DNA of 64,000 nt, taken from assembly GCF_003688285.1 (NCBI RefSeq), contig NZ_RCNT01000006.1, positions 124,001-188,000 of the forward strand. Reading direction: 5' to 3'. The notes beneath the pieces are model-generated. The model did not search any database, was not told the origin of the DNA, and saw only the letters and a list, made by a program, of their open reading frames with translations. The position numbers and the translations under genes were made by a program. Source of the DNA: Rhodophyticola porphyridii (GTDB lineage: Bacteria; Pseudomonadota; Alphaproteobacteria; Rhodobacterales; Rhodobacteraceae). This document shows positions 28,235 through 35,585 of this stretch, in pieces; position 1 is the stretch's first letter; every line of letters begins with the position of its first letter.

Positions 28235-30088
28235 TCATTCGGCGGCCTCCTGGGCTTTTTCAATCCGTTCCTGCGCAGCCATCCACAAGGCTTCCGCCCG
28301 GTCGAGCCCGTCCATCACCTCGGCATATTTCTTCTGCCATGTGTCCAGCTCTCCCTTGCGGCCATCTTCGTAGAGCGCAGGGTCGGCCAGTTTGGTGGCC
28401 AGCTTGTCGCGCATCTGGTTGAGCTTCTCCACCCGCGCCTCGGCCTTTCTAAGTTCGGCCCGAAGATCCTGCATCTGCGCATGGCTGGGGCGTTTTGGTC
28501 TCGGTTTGTCGGGCTTCGGCGGTTTCTCGTCGCCTTGCAGGAGCATCCTGCGATATGCCTCGAGATCCTCGGCATAGGGCGTGACGCTGCCATCTTTCAC
28601 AAGCCACAACCGGTCGGCGACCATGCTCAGCAGGTGCATGTCGTGCGAAACGAGGATGACGGCACCGGAATAGGCGGTCAGCGCCTCGACCAGCGCCTCG
28701 CGACTTTCGATATCAAGGTGGTTCGTGGGCTCGTCCAGGATCAGCATGTGCGGCGCATCGATGGTTGCCAGCAGCAGCGACAGCCGCGCCTTCTGCCCGC
28801 CGGACAGGCGGGCCACCTCGGTATCGGCCTGATCGGGGCCAAGCCCGAACCCGGCTAGCCGAGCCCGAAGCTTCGACTGCATTTCCGTGGGCCGCTCCCG
28901 CTGGATATGCTGAAGCGGCGTTTCATCGACATGCAACTCGTCCACCTGATGCTGTGCGAAATAGCCCACGCGCAGTTTGGAGGACTGGGTTTTCCGGCCT
29001 TCGGAGGCCTGAAGCTTCCCTGCGAGCAACTTGGAGAGCGTGGATTTTCCTTCGCCGTTCCGGCCCAGAAGCGCGATGCGGTCGTCCTGATCGATGCGCA
29101 GGTTCAGCCGCTTCAGGACAGGGGAACCGTCATAGCCGACGGCGACACCGTCCAGTTGCACGATGGGCGGCGACAGATCCTCGGGCCTGGGAAAGGTGAA
29201 CACGGTGCGCGCGGCGTCTTCAGGCATCCGGATGGTATCCATCCGCTCCAGCATCTTCACGCGGGACTGGGCCTGTTTCGCTTTGCTGGCCTTGGCCTTG
29301 AACCGGTCCACGAAGCTTTGCAGATGGGCGCGCCGGGCCTCCTGTTTCTTGGCTTCGGCCGCCTGCACCGCGCGTTTTTCGGCCCGCGTGCGCGCAAAAA
29401 CATCGTAGCCGCCGGTGTAAAGGGTTAGCTTCCGGTCGGCGAGGTGCAGGATGTGGCCCACGGCGCGGTTCAGAAGCTCCCGGTCGTGAGAGATGATCAG
29501 GACGGTATGCGGGTACTTCGCCAGATAGCTTTCCAGCCAGAGCGCGCCTTCAAGGTCCAGATAGTTTGTCGGTTCATCCAGCAGCAGCAGATCGGGGGCC
29601 GAGAACAGAACTCCCGCCAGCGCCACGCGCATCCGCCACCCGCCCGAAAAGGCGGAGCAGGGCATATGCTGTTCGGCATCGGTGAAACCCAGACCCTTCA
29701 GGATCGTGGCCGCCCGCGCTTCCGCCGACCATGCGTCGATATCGGCAAGCCGGGTCTGTATCTCGGCAATCCGGCCCGCATCCTGCGCGGTGTCCGCCTC
29801 TGCCATCAGTTGCGCGCGTTCGGTGTCGGCTTCCAGCACGGTGTCCAGAAGCGAGGTTTCGGAGGACGGGACTTCCTGCGCGACGCCGCCGATGCGGGCG
29901 CGTTCGGGCAGGGTGATCGCTCCGCCGTCCAGCACCAGTTCCCCTCGGATCAGACGGAAAAGCGTGGTCTTGCCGGTCCCGTTCCGGCCCACAATACCCA
30001 CCTTGTGACCCGCCGGTATCGAGGCCGAGGCCCCCTCAAGAAGGGGCCGGCCAGCGATGGAATAGGATATCTCGGCAATTCGTAGCAT
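28235..30088 (-). CDS. ABC-F family ATPase
   Basis: This 617-residue soluble protein has two ATP-binding cassettes (Walker [10 protein letters not shown] and GRNGEGKST; signatures FSGGWRMR and LSGGQKARL; Walker [12 protein letters not shown] and [11 protein letters not shown]) and no membrane domain. It has the charged P-site interdomain linker and a C-terminal Lys/Glu-rich coiled coil, as in the YheS/Uup/EttA group. ABC-F proteins act on the ribosome, easing stalled translation or gating elongation. The start is ATG 30088 ([10 protein letters not shown]). The closest subfamily looks like YheS or Uup, but I cannot settle it by eye. Confidence 0.92.
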   Translation of the reverse strand: MLRIAEISYSIAGRPLLEGASASIPAGHKVGIVGRNGTGKTTLFRLIRGELVLDGGAITLPERARIGGVAQEVPSSETSLLDTVLEADTERAQLMAEADTAQDAGRIAEIQTRLADIDAWSAEARAATILKGLGFTDAEQHMPCSAFSGGWRMRVALAGVLFSAPDLLLLDEPTNYLDLEGALWLESYLAKYPHTVLIISHDRELLNRAVGHILHLADRKLTLYTGGYDVFARTRAEKRAVQAAEAKKQEARRAHLQSFVDRFKAKASKAKQAQSRVKMLERMDTIRMPEDAARTVFTFPRPEDLSPPIVQLDGVAVGYDGSPVLKRLNLRIDQDDRIALLGRNGEGKSTLSKLLAGKLQASEGRKTQSSKLRVGYFAQHQVDELHVDETPLQHIQRERPTEMQSKLRARLAGFGLGPDQADTEVARLSGGQKARLSLLLATIDAPHMLILDEPTNHLDIESREALVEALTAYSGAVILVSHDMHLLSMVADRLWLVKDGSVTPYAEDLEAYRRMLLQGDEKPPKPDKPRPKRPSHAQMQDLRAELRKAEARVEKLNQMRDKLATKLADPALYEDGRKGELDTWQKKYAEVMDGLDRAEALWMAAQERIEKAQEAAE

Positions 30089-30191
30089 GGGCGCGGTGTG
30101 GCGGAGCGTTGCGCCGGTGTCAATCGGCGGCTTTCCAAGCCCGGGTCCCCATGCTAGAGGCGCGCCAAACCTTAACGTTGGAGCGAGACCC

Positions 30192-30614
30192 ATGGCCCTG
30201 GAACGGACCTTTTCGATCATCAAACCCGATGCCACCAAGCGCAATCTGACCGGCGCGATCACCGCCAAGTTCGAGGAGGCGGGTCTGCGCGTCGTCGCTT
30301 CCAAGCGTATCCACCTGACCAAGGCGCAGGCGGGTGTTTTCTATGCGGTGCACAAGGAACGCCCGTTCTACGATGAGCTGTGCGAGTTCATGTCGTCCGA
30401 GCCGATCGTGGTGCAGGTTCTGGAAGGCGAGAATGCGATTGCGAAGAATCGCGAAGTGATGGGCGCCACCAACCCCGCAGAGGCGGCAGATGGCACGATC
30501 CGAAAGGAATTCGCGCTGTCAATCGGAGAAAATTCGGTTCACGGCTCGGACGCCCCTGAAACGGCGAAAGAAGAGATCGCCTATTTCTTTTCGGGGCTTG
30601 AGCTGGTCGGCTAA
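30192..30614 (+). CDS. ndk: nucleoside diphosphate kinase
   Basis: This 140-residue enzyme equilibrates nucleoside di- and triphosphates. The N-terminal [15 protein letters not shown] and the catalytic-histidine block [15 protein letters not shown] are unmistakable. Its TAA overlaps by 2 bp the TAG of the convergent DUF4112 gene, and its strong terminator lies inside that gene. Confidence 0.97.
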   Translation: MALERTFSIIKPDATKRNLTGAITAKFEEAGLRVVASKRIHLTKAQAGVFYAVHKERPFYDELCEFMSSEPIVVQVLEGENAIAKNREVMGATNPAEAADGTIRKEFALSIGENSVHGSDAPETAKEEIAYFFSGLELVG

Positions 30615-30994
30615 GCTTCCATCCGGTGCGGCTTGTGAGCGGCGGTCTGAACGGACCGCCGTTTTTCTTTTTCCAGATGCTCTTTCAGCAGCGCCACGTT
30701 GCGCTTGTTGGCCTTGAAGCCGACATCGAAGATGTCACCTACAAGCGGAATCGCCCCAATGAGGAGGTCGATGCCGGTATTCGTGGCCATGCGACCGATC
30801 AGATACCACGGCGCGCCCATGTTGCGGGCCTGGGTGATGATGTAGATGGCAGGGGCTACTGCCAGCCCGTCGCCGATCCCGGGGATCAGCCCGATCAGAC
30901 TATCCAGACCGATGTGGATGCCGGTGCCTGGAATGCGGAAGGCCGCGTCCATCTGCGCGGCCAACCGGTCGAGTTTATCAATATCTGCGGGCAT
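30611..30994 (-). CDS. DUF4112 domain membrane protein
   Basis: This 127-residue protein has hydrophobic segments near residues 30-55 and 64-90 and glycine-rich turns ([15 protein letters not shown] and [15 protein letters not shown]) typical of DUF4112, an inner-membrane family of unknown function. The C-terminal 20 residues ([14 protein letters not shown]) are encoded by the sequence that also forms the ndk terminator hairpin, so that tail is probably not conserved. It lies 6 bp after the YqaE-like gene, in one operon. Confidence 0.85.
   Translation of the reverse strand: MPADIDKLDRLAAQMDAAFRIPGTGIHIGLDSLIGLIPGIGDGLAVAPAIYIITQARNMGAPWYLIGRMATNTGIDLLIGAIPLVGDIFDVGFKANKRNVALLKEHLEKEKRRSVQTAAHKPHRMEA
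30641..30668 (+). terminator. intrinsic terminator of ndk inside the DUF4112 gene
   Basis: GGCGGTC-TGAACG-GACCGCC forms a perfect 7-bp stem with a 6-nt loop, followed by GTTTTTCTTTTT. It begins 26 bp after the ndk stop and lies within the antisense coding sequence of the convergent gene. Confidence 0.85.
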
Positions 30995-31000
30995 CCGCGT

Positions 31001-31174
31001 TTACACTGTCCGCGGATTGTCGCGGGCGATGATGTAGACGGCATGCACGATGCCGGGGATGTAGCCCAGAAGCGTCAGGATGATGTTGAACCAGAAATGC
31101 TTGCCCAGACCTTCCTGAAGGAAAACGCCGAGCGGCGGCAGGATGATGGCGAAGAGAATTCGAATGAGGTCCAT
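31001..31174 (-). CDS. YqaE/Pmp3 family small membrane protein
   Basis: This 57-residue protein has two hydrophobic helices (about residues 4-21 and 29-49) and the family motif ILPPLGVFLQEGLG, ending in the charged RDNPRTV. Pmp3/YqaE proteolipids modulate membrane potential and are often induced by salt or envelope stress. A strong AAAGGAGATACC precedes the ATG at 31174. It is followed after 6 bp by the DUF4112 gene. Confidence 0.92.
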   Translation of the reverse strand: MDLIRILFAIILPPLGVFLQEGLGKHFWFNIILTLLGYIPGIVHAVYIIARDNPRTV

Positions 31175-31246
31175 TGGTATCTCCTTTGATTGTCGGAATA
31201 CCAACGGGCGGCGCGGCGTTTTGTTCCCCGGGCTGGGGCGAAAAAT

Positions 31247-31274
31247 AACAGCCGCACCCGAAAGCGCGGCTGTT
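31247..31274 (-). terminator. intrinsic terminator of the cytochrome-c peroxidase gene
   Basis: AACAGCCGC and GCGGCTGTT pair as a 9-bp stem with a 10-nt loop. On the minus strand the hairpin is followed by ATTTTT. It lies 43-70 bp past the peroxidase stop and separates it from the YqaE gene. Confidence 0.8.
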
Positions 31275-31316
31275 CTTCATGTATGAACCGCAGGGTGCGG
31301 TCTCATCCCGCCGATA

Positions 31317-32357
31317 TCAGAAATCCGTTTCCGGCAGGGGTGTGGCGTCGGTCCTCACCGGCAGGATCGGGTGAACGACCTCCGGTTGCTCGCCGGTGAG
31401 CGTGCGCAGGAAGGCGACGATATCCGAGACGTCCCTTTCGTCCAGATCGGCCCCCAGTTGCGCCGTGCCCATGACGGCGACCGCTTCCTCCAGTGACCAG
31501 ACCGTGCCGGAATGGAAATACGGCGCGGTCAGCTCGATGTTCCGCAAGGGCGAGGCGCGGAACACGTAGTCATCGGTGACCGTCTGGGTGATCGCAAACC
31601 GTCCCCGGTCCCCAACGGGGAGGATATCCGCGCCCGGCCGCTCCACCAGACCGAAGGGATAATACTCCTGCCCGCCCAGATTGACGCCCGCATGGCAGGC
31701 GACGCAGCCTTCGTCCATGAACGCGGCGAGGCCACGCAGCTCTTCCTCGGTCAGGCTGTCGGCACCTTGAAGGAACTGGTCGAACCGGGCATTCGGCGTG
31801 ATCAGCGTCGCCTCGAAACTTTCGATCGCAAGCGCGAAATTGTCGAAGGTGATCGGCATGTCCTCCCCCGGGAAGGCCGCCGCAAAGGCGTCCACATATC
31901 CGGGCATGGATTCGAGCGTCGCAATCACGCGGTCCGGCGTGTTGTTCATCTCGACCCCGGCCTGCACCGGTCCCTGCGCTTGTTCGGCAAGGTCTGCCGC
32001 GCGGCCGTCCCAGAACTGCGCGATGTTGAACACCGCGTTGAACACGGTGGGCGCATTGCGCGGGCCCCGCTGCCAGCCATGGCCGACCGAGGTTTCCAGG
32101 CCGTCATCCCCGCCCAGCCCGACATTGTGGCAGGACTGACAGGAAAACAGCCCCGACCGGGACATGCGCGGGTCAAAGAACAGCATCGCTCCCAGATCGA
32201 CCCGGGTACGGCTCACGATGTTGCCATCGAGGCTTGGCGGGCTCAGGGGGATGGGTTCGAAAAAGTCCTGCGCAGCTGCACGCAGGTCCGTATCGGCAAA
32301 TGCCGGCATGACACCTGCGGCCAGTATGGCGCAGGCGGTAGAGAACAGACGTCTCAT
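31317..32357 (-). CDS. dihaem cytochrome-c peroxidase / MauG-type protein
   Basis: This 346-residue periplasmic protein has a signal peptide (MRRLFSTACAILAAGVMPAFA) and two c-type haem sites, CQSCH (73-77) and CVACH (218-222). It belongs to the bacterial CcpA/MauG family. CcpA-type members reduce hydrogen peroxide with electrons from cytochrome c under low oxygen; MauG-like members oxidise protein side chains. The length and spacing (about 145 residues between haems) fit CcpA. The promoter carries an FNR box and an Irr-like palindrome, consistent with a haem enzyme made under low oxygen when iron is sufficient. No cognate quinoprotein gene is adjacent. Confidence 0.92.
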   Translation of the reverse strand: MRRLFSTACAILAAGVMPAFADTDLRAAAQDFFEPIPLSPPSLDGNIVSRTRVDLGAMLFFDPRMSRSGLFSCQSCHNVGLGGDDGLETSVGHGWQRGPRNAPTVFNAVFNIAQFWDGRAADLAEQAQGPVQAGVEMNNTPDRVIATLESMPGYVDAFAAAFPGEDMPITFDNFALAIESFEATLITPNARFDQFLQGADSLTEEELRGLAAFMDEGCVACHAGVNLGGQEYYPFGLVERPGADILPVGDRGRFAITQTVTDDYVFRASPLRNIELTAPYFHSGTVWSLEEAVAVMGTAQLGADLDERDVSDIVAFLRTLTGEQPEVVHPILPVRTDATPLPETDF

Positions 32358-32375
32358 AGACTCGAGTCCTTATAA

Positions 32376-32400
32376 GTTTAGAGTAAGAATGATTCTAAAC
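32376..32400 (-). promoter_or_regulatory. Irr-like iron-control palindrome over the peroxidase -10
   Basis: On the minus strand GTTTAGA and TCTAAAC arms flank the core. The internal TTTAGAATCATTCTTAC (32383-32399) matches the rhizobial/rhodobacterial iron control element TTTAGAA-N3-TTCTAAA except for two bases in the second half. TAGAAT (32392-32397) within it resembles a -10 hexamer, so binding would block the promoter. The regulator assignment is inference. Confidence 0.55.
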
Positions 32401-32418
32401 TACGCAGGCCCCGCGCAT

Positions 32419-32432
32419 TTGATCTGGATCAA
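32419..32432 (-). promoter_or_regulatory. perfect FNR/FnrL box upstream of the peroxidase gene
   Basis: TTGATCTGGATCAA is an exact TTGAT-N4-ATCAA site. Its centre is about 41 bp before the start point predicted from the TAGAAT -10 (about 32385), the spacing of class II FNR activation. Confidence 0.82.
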
Positions 32433-32524
32433 CAAGAGACAGTTTGACCCAGTGCTAAGCCTCGGATTTCCGGGTATTTTTGTCGGCTATTCGCATCGGA
32501 GCGGGCCGCGTCGGATCCCGGTCG

Positions 32525-32539
32525 GTATCTGTCAGATAC
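32525..32539. promoter_or_regulatory. 15-bp perfect palindrome, unknown operator
   Basis: GTATCTG-T-CAGATAC is a perfect inverted repeat with a one-base centre. It lies about 90 bp upstream of the peroxidase FNR box and about 90 bp beyond the end of the small ORF. The regulator is unknown. Confidence 0.35.
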
Positions 32540-32628
32540 GGCCTTGATCACAACCGGCATTAGGGCCCGAGACCCGCATCCGCGATGCGGTCATCGCCAT
32601 TTTCGGGGGTTTTGGGGCCCGGCTCGTC

Positions 32629-32718
32629 TCAGATACTGGCCCAGTCAGAAAATCGGACCGGTGTCGGGCGCTCTTTCTGGGGCTGCGCGTCGCGCGGGCT
32701 CGGTTTGCGTGTCTGCAT
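32629..32718 (-). CDS. possible 29-residue small protein
   Basis: A short reading frame MQTRKPSPRD...RFSDWASI begins with ATG at 32718, preceded by TTGGAG 9 nt upstream, and ends with TGA. It is Pro/Arg/Gln-rich with an aromatic C-terminal end (FSDWASI). It is too short for compositional support. The ribosome site and the isolated position in a long gap are the only positive signs. Confidence 0.3.
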   Translation of the reverse strand: MQTRKPSPRDAQPQKERPTPVRFSDWASI

Positions 32719-33179
32719 GATACTGCTCCAATGGATATAGGTCTTGATGCCTATGATCTTTCAGGATCCGCTGCGATTCGGGCCTGATATGGACGGAAAT
32801 GAGGCATGAATGTGGCAAGGCCGTTTGTGCGGCGGAAAAGGTCTGGCGACCCGACAGGGTGGAAGAGAGACAATTGAGCCGGGCCGCCAGCCAGTATTCG
32901 CGTCAGGTCACCGAAGCGCCGGAGGAAGGGAGGAGAGGCACGTAAGCGATCCTGACAAGTCGAGTGTGCCCGCAGGGGCAGGGTGGCCCAAGCGGAAGCC
33001 GCCGATTCATCCGGAGATTCGTTGTCTGACGTTTTTTTGGGCGCGATCTCACGGGGGGAGGGTGGATTTCTGGGCGGTTCCGATGCGCTTCGATGCGCTG
33101 ACATACTATCGCGATGCCATGGCAAATTTCGGTTCGGAAGGGCGGAGCTAAGGAAATTACCTCCAGAAGCTCAACCAGT

Positions 33180-33197
33180 TGTCATTCAGGCTTTACA
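33180..33197 (+). promoter_or_regulatory. distal PpsR/CrtJ-type box
   Basis: TGT-N12-ACA (TGTCATTCAGGCTTTACA), the consensus for the PpsR/CrtJ aerobic repressor of photosynthesis genes. It lies about 80 bp upstream of the paired boxes, a distance compatible with looping. Confidence 0.6.
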
Positions 33198-33278
33198 CTT
33201 TTCGGAAGTGGCCTAGAATAACATCTTCTCCATCAGAATAGGGGCCTTCACAGCCCTGTTTTGCCTGCCTCATCTGAA

Positions 33279-33296
33279 TGTAACCAAAAACTTACA
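33279..33296 (+). promoter_or_regulatory. PpsR/CrtJ-type box 1 of the puc promoter
   Basis: TGTAACCAAAAACTTACA is a TGT-N12-ACA match. It is separated from the next box by exactly 8 bp, the spacing at which CrtJ/PpsR tetramers bind cooperatively. Confidence 0.72.
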
Positions 33297-33304
33297 CTTG
33301 ATAC

Positions 33305-33322
33305 TGTCTACTTTACATGACA
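33305..33322 (+). promoter_or_regulatory. PpsR/CrtJ-type box 2 of the puc promoter
   Basis: TGTCTACTTTACATGACA is a TGT-N12-ACA match with the more complete TGACA right half. It lies 130 bp before the pucB ATG. With box 1 it would give aerobic or light repression of LH2. Confidence 0.72.
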
Positions 33323-33451
33323 CTATCGAGGCTGATGGGGCCGTCTGTTCCTAGACCGGAGGCGCCGACACTTCCATCGTTCAAGGCCGGAGGCGTGGGT
33401 GACCGCGCTTCGCGGGCTAGACCTGAACTGTAGAGGAGTGGGAGGCAAACT

Positions 33452-33604
33452 ATGTCTGATCCCGATAAAATATGGCCCACCGGCCTGACTGAGAGAGAAG
33501 CCGAAGAGGTGCATAGCTACCTCATCGACGGAACGCGCGTCTTCGGGGTGATCGCCCTGATCGCCCATCTTCTGGTGGCGGTCTCGACGCCGTGGCTCGG
33601 ATAA
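33452..33604 (+). CDS. pucB: light-harvesting 2 beta polypeptide
   Basis: This 50-residue antenna apoprotein binds bacteriochlorophyll a in the intracytoplasmic membrane. The N-terminal WPTGLTEREAEEVHSYLIDGT contains H21, and H39 in ALIAHLLVA ligates the B850-type pigment. The C-terminus STPWLG holds the interface tryptophan. GGAGG lies 8 nt before the ATG. pucA follows after 12 bp, and PpsR boxes lie upstream. The gene is too small for many automated ORF lists but fully convincing. Confidence 0.97.
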   Translation: MSDPDKIWPTGLTEREAEEVHSYLIDGTRVFGVIALIAHLLVAVSTPWLG

Positions 33605-33616
33605 GGAGGCCCGGTC

Positions 33617-33958
33617 ATGAATAACGCAAAAATGTGGCTTGTCGTTAAGCCAACCGTGGGGGTTCCGCTGTTTCTCAGCGCGGTCGCCATCGGATCCTTT
33701 GCCGTGCATGTCGCGGTGTTGAGCAACACGACCTGGGTTGCGGATTTCCTGTCCGGCCAGGAGTTGGGCAGCGGCATGGCCGCGATGGACACGAACAACA
33801 CCGCTGTTCTGCCGGCCAGCGTCGATGCGACAACCGCTGCACCAGTCTATATCGACGCGGCGGCGACGACCGAAGATGGCATGCTGGTGATTCTCCCAGA
33901 CGGGAGAACGGCCAGACTTGTGATCGATCAGGGCGTCGCGCTTGCATCGTCGCAATAG
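33617..33958 (+). CDS. pucA: light-harvesting 2 alpha polypeptide with long C-terminal extension
   Basis: The first 47 residues are a standard LH2 alpha chain: [15 protein letters not shown], a membrane helix with H31 ligating the B850 pigment, then [11 protein letters not shown]. At the positions equivalent to Rhodobacter sphaeroides Tyr44-Tyr45 it has Phe44-Leu45, the pair known from B800-820 complexes. Residues 48-113 are an unusual Ala/Thr/Asp-rich periplasmic extension (usual alpha chains have about 50-60 residues) ending in a compact-looking [17 protein letters not shown] stretch. The ribosome site is AAGGAGG. The extension could be trimmed after insertion or remain as a luminal domain. 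Confidence 0.95.
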   Translation: MNNAKMWLVVKPTVGVPLFLSAVAIGSFAVHVAVLSNTTWVADFLSGQELGSGMAAMDTNNTAVLPASVDATTAAPVYIDAAATTEDGMLVILPDGRTARLVIDQGVALASSQ

Positions 33959-33986
33959 CGCGCAGGCGCCACGTAAGTAAGGGAGT

Positions 33987-34016
33987 GGGCCGGGGGTATG
34001 TTTCCCTCTCCGGCCC
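33987..34016 (+). terminator. stem-loop between pucBA and pucC
   Basis: GGGCCGG and CCGGCCC pair with a 16-nt loop, with purine-rich and pyrimidine-rich flanks that can lengthen the stem. No T-run follows, so it more likely protects the pucBA mRNA 3' end and dampens pucC expression than acts as a full terminator. Confidence 0.5.
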
Positions 34017-34089
34017 GTCCTCCCGCTCCTTCGGTTTGCCCGGCCGGCCTGTGCCGGTCGGGTGACCGAACCGGGTGGCAAGGACCAAG

Positions 34090-35532
34090 ATGATCCAGTT
34101 CCGCAAATTCGCCCTGAGCAAGATAAGCCGGATCGCACCACGCTATCTGCCCTTCGCTGATGTCGCGACCGAGGATCTGCCCCTGTCGCGCCTGCTCAGG
34201 CTGGCGCTGTTTCAGGTCACCGTGGGAATGGCGCTGGTCCTGCTGGTCGGCACACTGAACCGGGTTATGATCGTAGAACTGAACGTGCCCGCCTCGCTGG
34301 TGGGCATCATGATCTCCCTGCCATTGGTTTTCGCGCCGTTCCGGGCGCTGATCGGGTTCAGATCCGATATTCACAAATCTGCCCTCGGCTGGCGGCGCGT
34401 GCCCTACATCTGGAAGGGGACGATGCTGCAATTCGGCGGCTTCGCGATCATGCCTTTCGCGCTGCTGGTGCTTTCAGGATATGGCGAGGCGGTGGACGCC
34501 CCTGCATGGATCGGGCTGTCAAGCGCGGCATTGGCGTTTCTGCTGGTCGGCGCGGGGGTCCACATGGTGCAGACCGTGGGCCTTGCGTTGGCGACCGATC
34601 TGGTTCCGGTGGAGGATCAGCCGAAAGTGGTGGGCCTGATGTATGTCATGCTGCTTCTCGGCATGATCGTCAGTGCGATCGTCTTCGGCGCGCTGTTGAC
34701 GGATTACACGCCGGGGCGGTTGATACAGGTGGTTCAGGCTGCCGCCGTCATCACCGTTGCATTGAACATCCTCGCCCTGTGGAAACAGGAGCCGCGCGAC
34801 CGGACGCGCGCCAATTCCATCGCCCCCGTCCCCGAATTCCGGGAGGCTTGGGGCGTATTCGTCACCGGGCGGAATGCAATCCGCCTGCTTATTGTGATCG
34901 GCCTTGGCACGATGGGGTTCGGCATGGCCGATGTGCTGTTGGAGCCCTATGGCGGCCATGTGCTCGACATGTCGGTGGCACAGACCACACGGCTTACGGC
35001 GGTTCTGGCCGTGGGCGGGCTGGCGGGGTTCGCGCTCGCCTCCCGTGTGTTGCTGCGTGGCGCGGACCCGATCCATGTGGCGTTCTGGGGCGCCGTCGTC
35101 GGGGTGCCGGCCTTTGGGGCGATCGTGCTGGCCGCACCGTTCCATTCCGTGGCCGGCTTCGTTCTGGGCACGCTGTTCGCGGGCTTCGGCGCGGGGCTTT
35201 TCGGCCATGGCACGCTGACCGCGACCATGCGCAACGCGCCGCGCGAGCAGATCGGGCTTGCGCTCGGGGCCTGGGGCGCGGTTCAGGCCACGGCGGCCGG
35301 GATCGCCGTCGCGCTTGGCGGCGTAATCCGCGACCTGATCGTCGCGATGCCCGGAAGCGAAGCTTTCGCGGCGGAGGCCCCCTATGTCCCGGTCTTCGCA
35401 CTGGAAATCGTGTTTCTGGCGCTTGCACTTCTGGTTGCCTACCCTCTGCTGAGGCGGATGGCTGGACCAGAGCAGAGGGCGCATTACGTTTCGACCAAGA
35501 CAACAGACCTAGCGGCGAAATCGGTGCCCTGA
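34090..35532 (+). CDS. pucC: PucC-type LH2 assembly membrane protein
   Basis: This 480-residue, twelve-helix protein belongs to the BCH/PucC branch of the major facilitator superfamily. It is required for LH2 assembly and probably delivers bacteriochlorophyll or shepherds antenna subunits. Typical stretches are LFQVTVGMALVLLVGTLNRV, DIHKSALGWRRVPYIWKGT and GFGAGLFGHGTLT. ATG 34090 is preferred because AAGGA precedes it; a GTG at 34075 is in frame. It belongs to the pucBAC operon. Confidence 0.95.
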   Translation: MIQFRKFALSKISRIAPRYLPFADVATEDLPLSRLLRLALFQVTVGMALVLLVGTLNRVMIVELNVPASLVGIMISLPLVFAPFRALIGFRSDIHKSALGWRRVPYIWKGTMLQFGGFAIMPFALLVLSGYGEAVDAPAWIGLSSAALAFLLVGAGVHMVQTVGLALATDLVPVEDQPKVVGLMYVMLLLGMIVSAIVFGALLTDYTPGRLIQVVQAAAVITVALNILALWKQEPRDRTRANSIAPVPEFREAWGVFVTGRNAIRLLIVIGLGTMGFGMADVLLEPYGGHVLDMSVAQTTRLTAVLAVGGLAGFALASRVLLRGADPIHVAFWGAVVGVPAFGAIVLAAPFHSVAGFVLGTLFAGFGAGLFGHGTLTATMRNAPREQIGLALGAWGAVQATAAGIAVALGGVIRDLIVAMPGSEAFAAEAPYVPVFALEIVFLALALLVAYPLLRRMAGPEQRAHYVSTKTTDLAAKSVP

Positions 35533-35585
35533 GAACAGGCGCCATAATGCTGACCGGGCCGGCGGTGAGCGGAAATGGAGGAAAG

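Larger units (their letters stand above)
32433..33179. other. long non-coding stretch between the peroxidase and puc promoters
   Basis: About 750 bp with no convincing large gene. It holds a 15-bp perfect palindrome (32525-32539), a 7-bp hairpin with CGC loop (32574-32590), a possible 29-codon ORF (32629-32718) and a weak ATAGG/CCTAT dyad (32737-32754). The two overlapping ORFs of 113 and 124 codons in 32751-33151 are low-complexity and lack homology I recognise. Confidence 0.5.

Noticed and set aside
32751-33151. Two overlapping frames of 124 (minus) and 113 (plus) codons in the puc upstream region
   Set aside because: They oppose each other, have biased Arg/Pro/Ser or Gly/Arg composition, weak ribosome sites and no recognisable motif; they lie in a regulatory region.
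34506-35585. Long plus-strand frame running through pucC into the repeat-protein gene
   Set aside because: The part overlapping pucC is an off-frame shadow; a strong GGAGGAAAG site marks the true start of the downstream gene at 35586.
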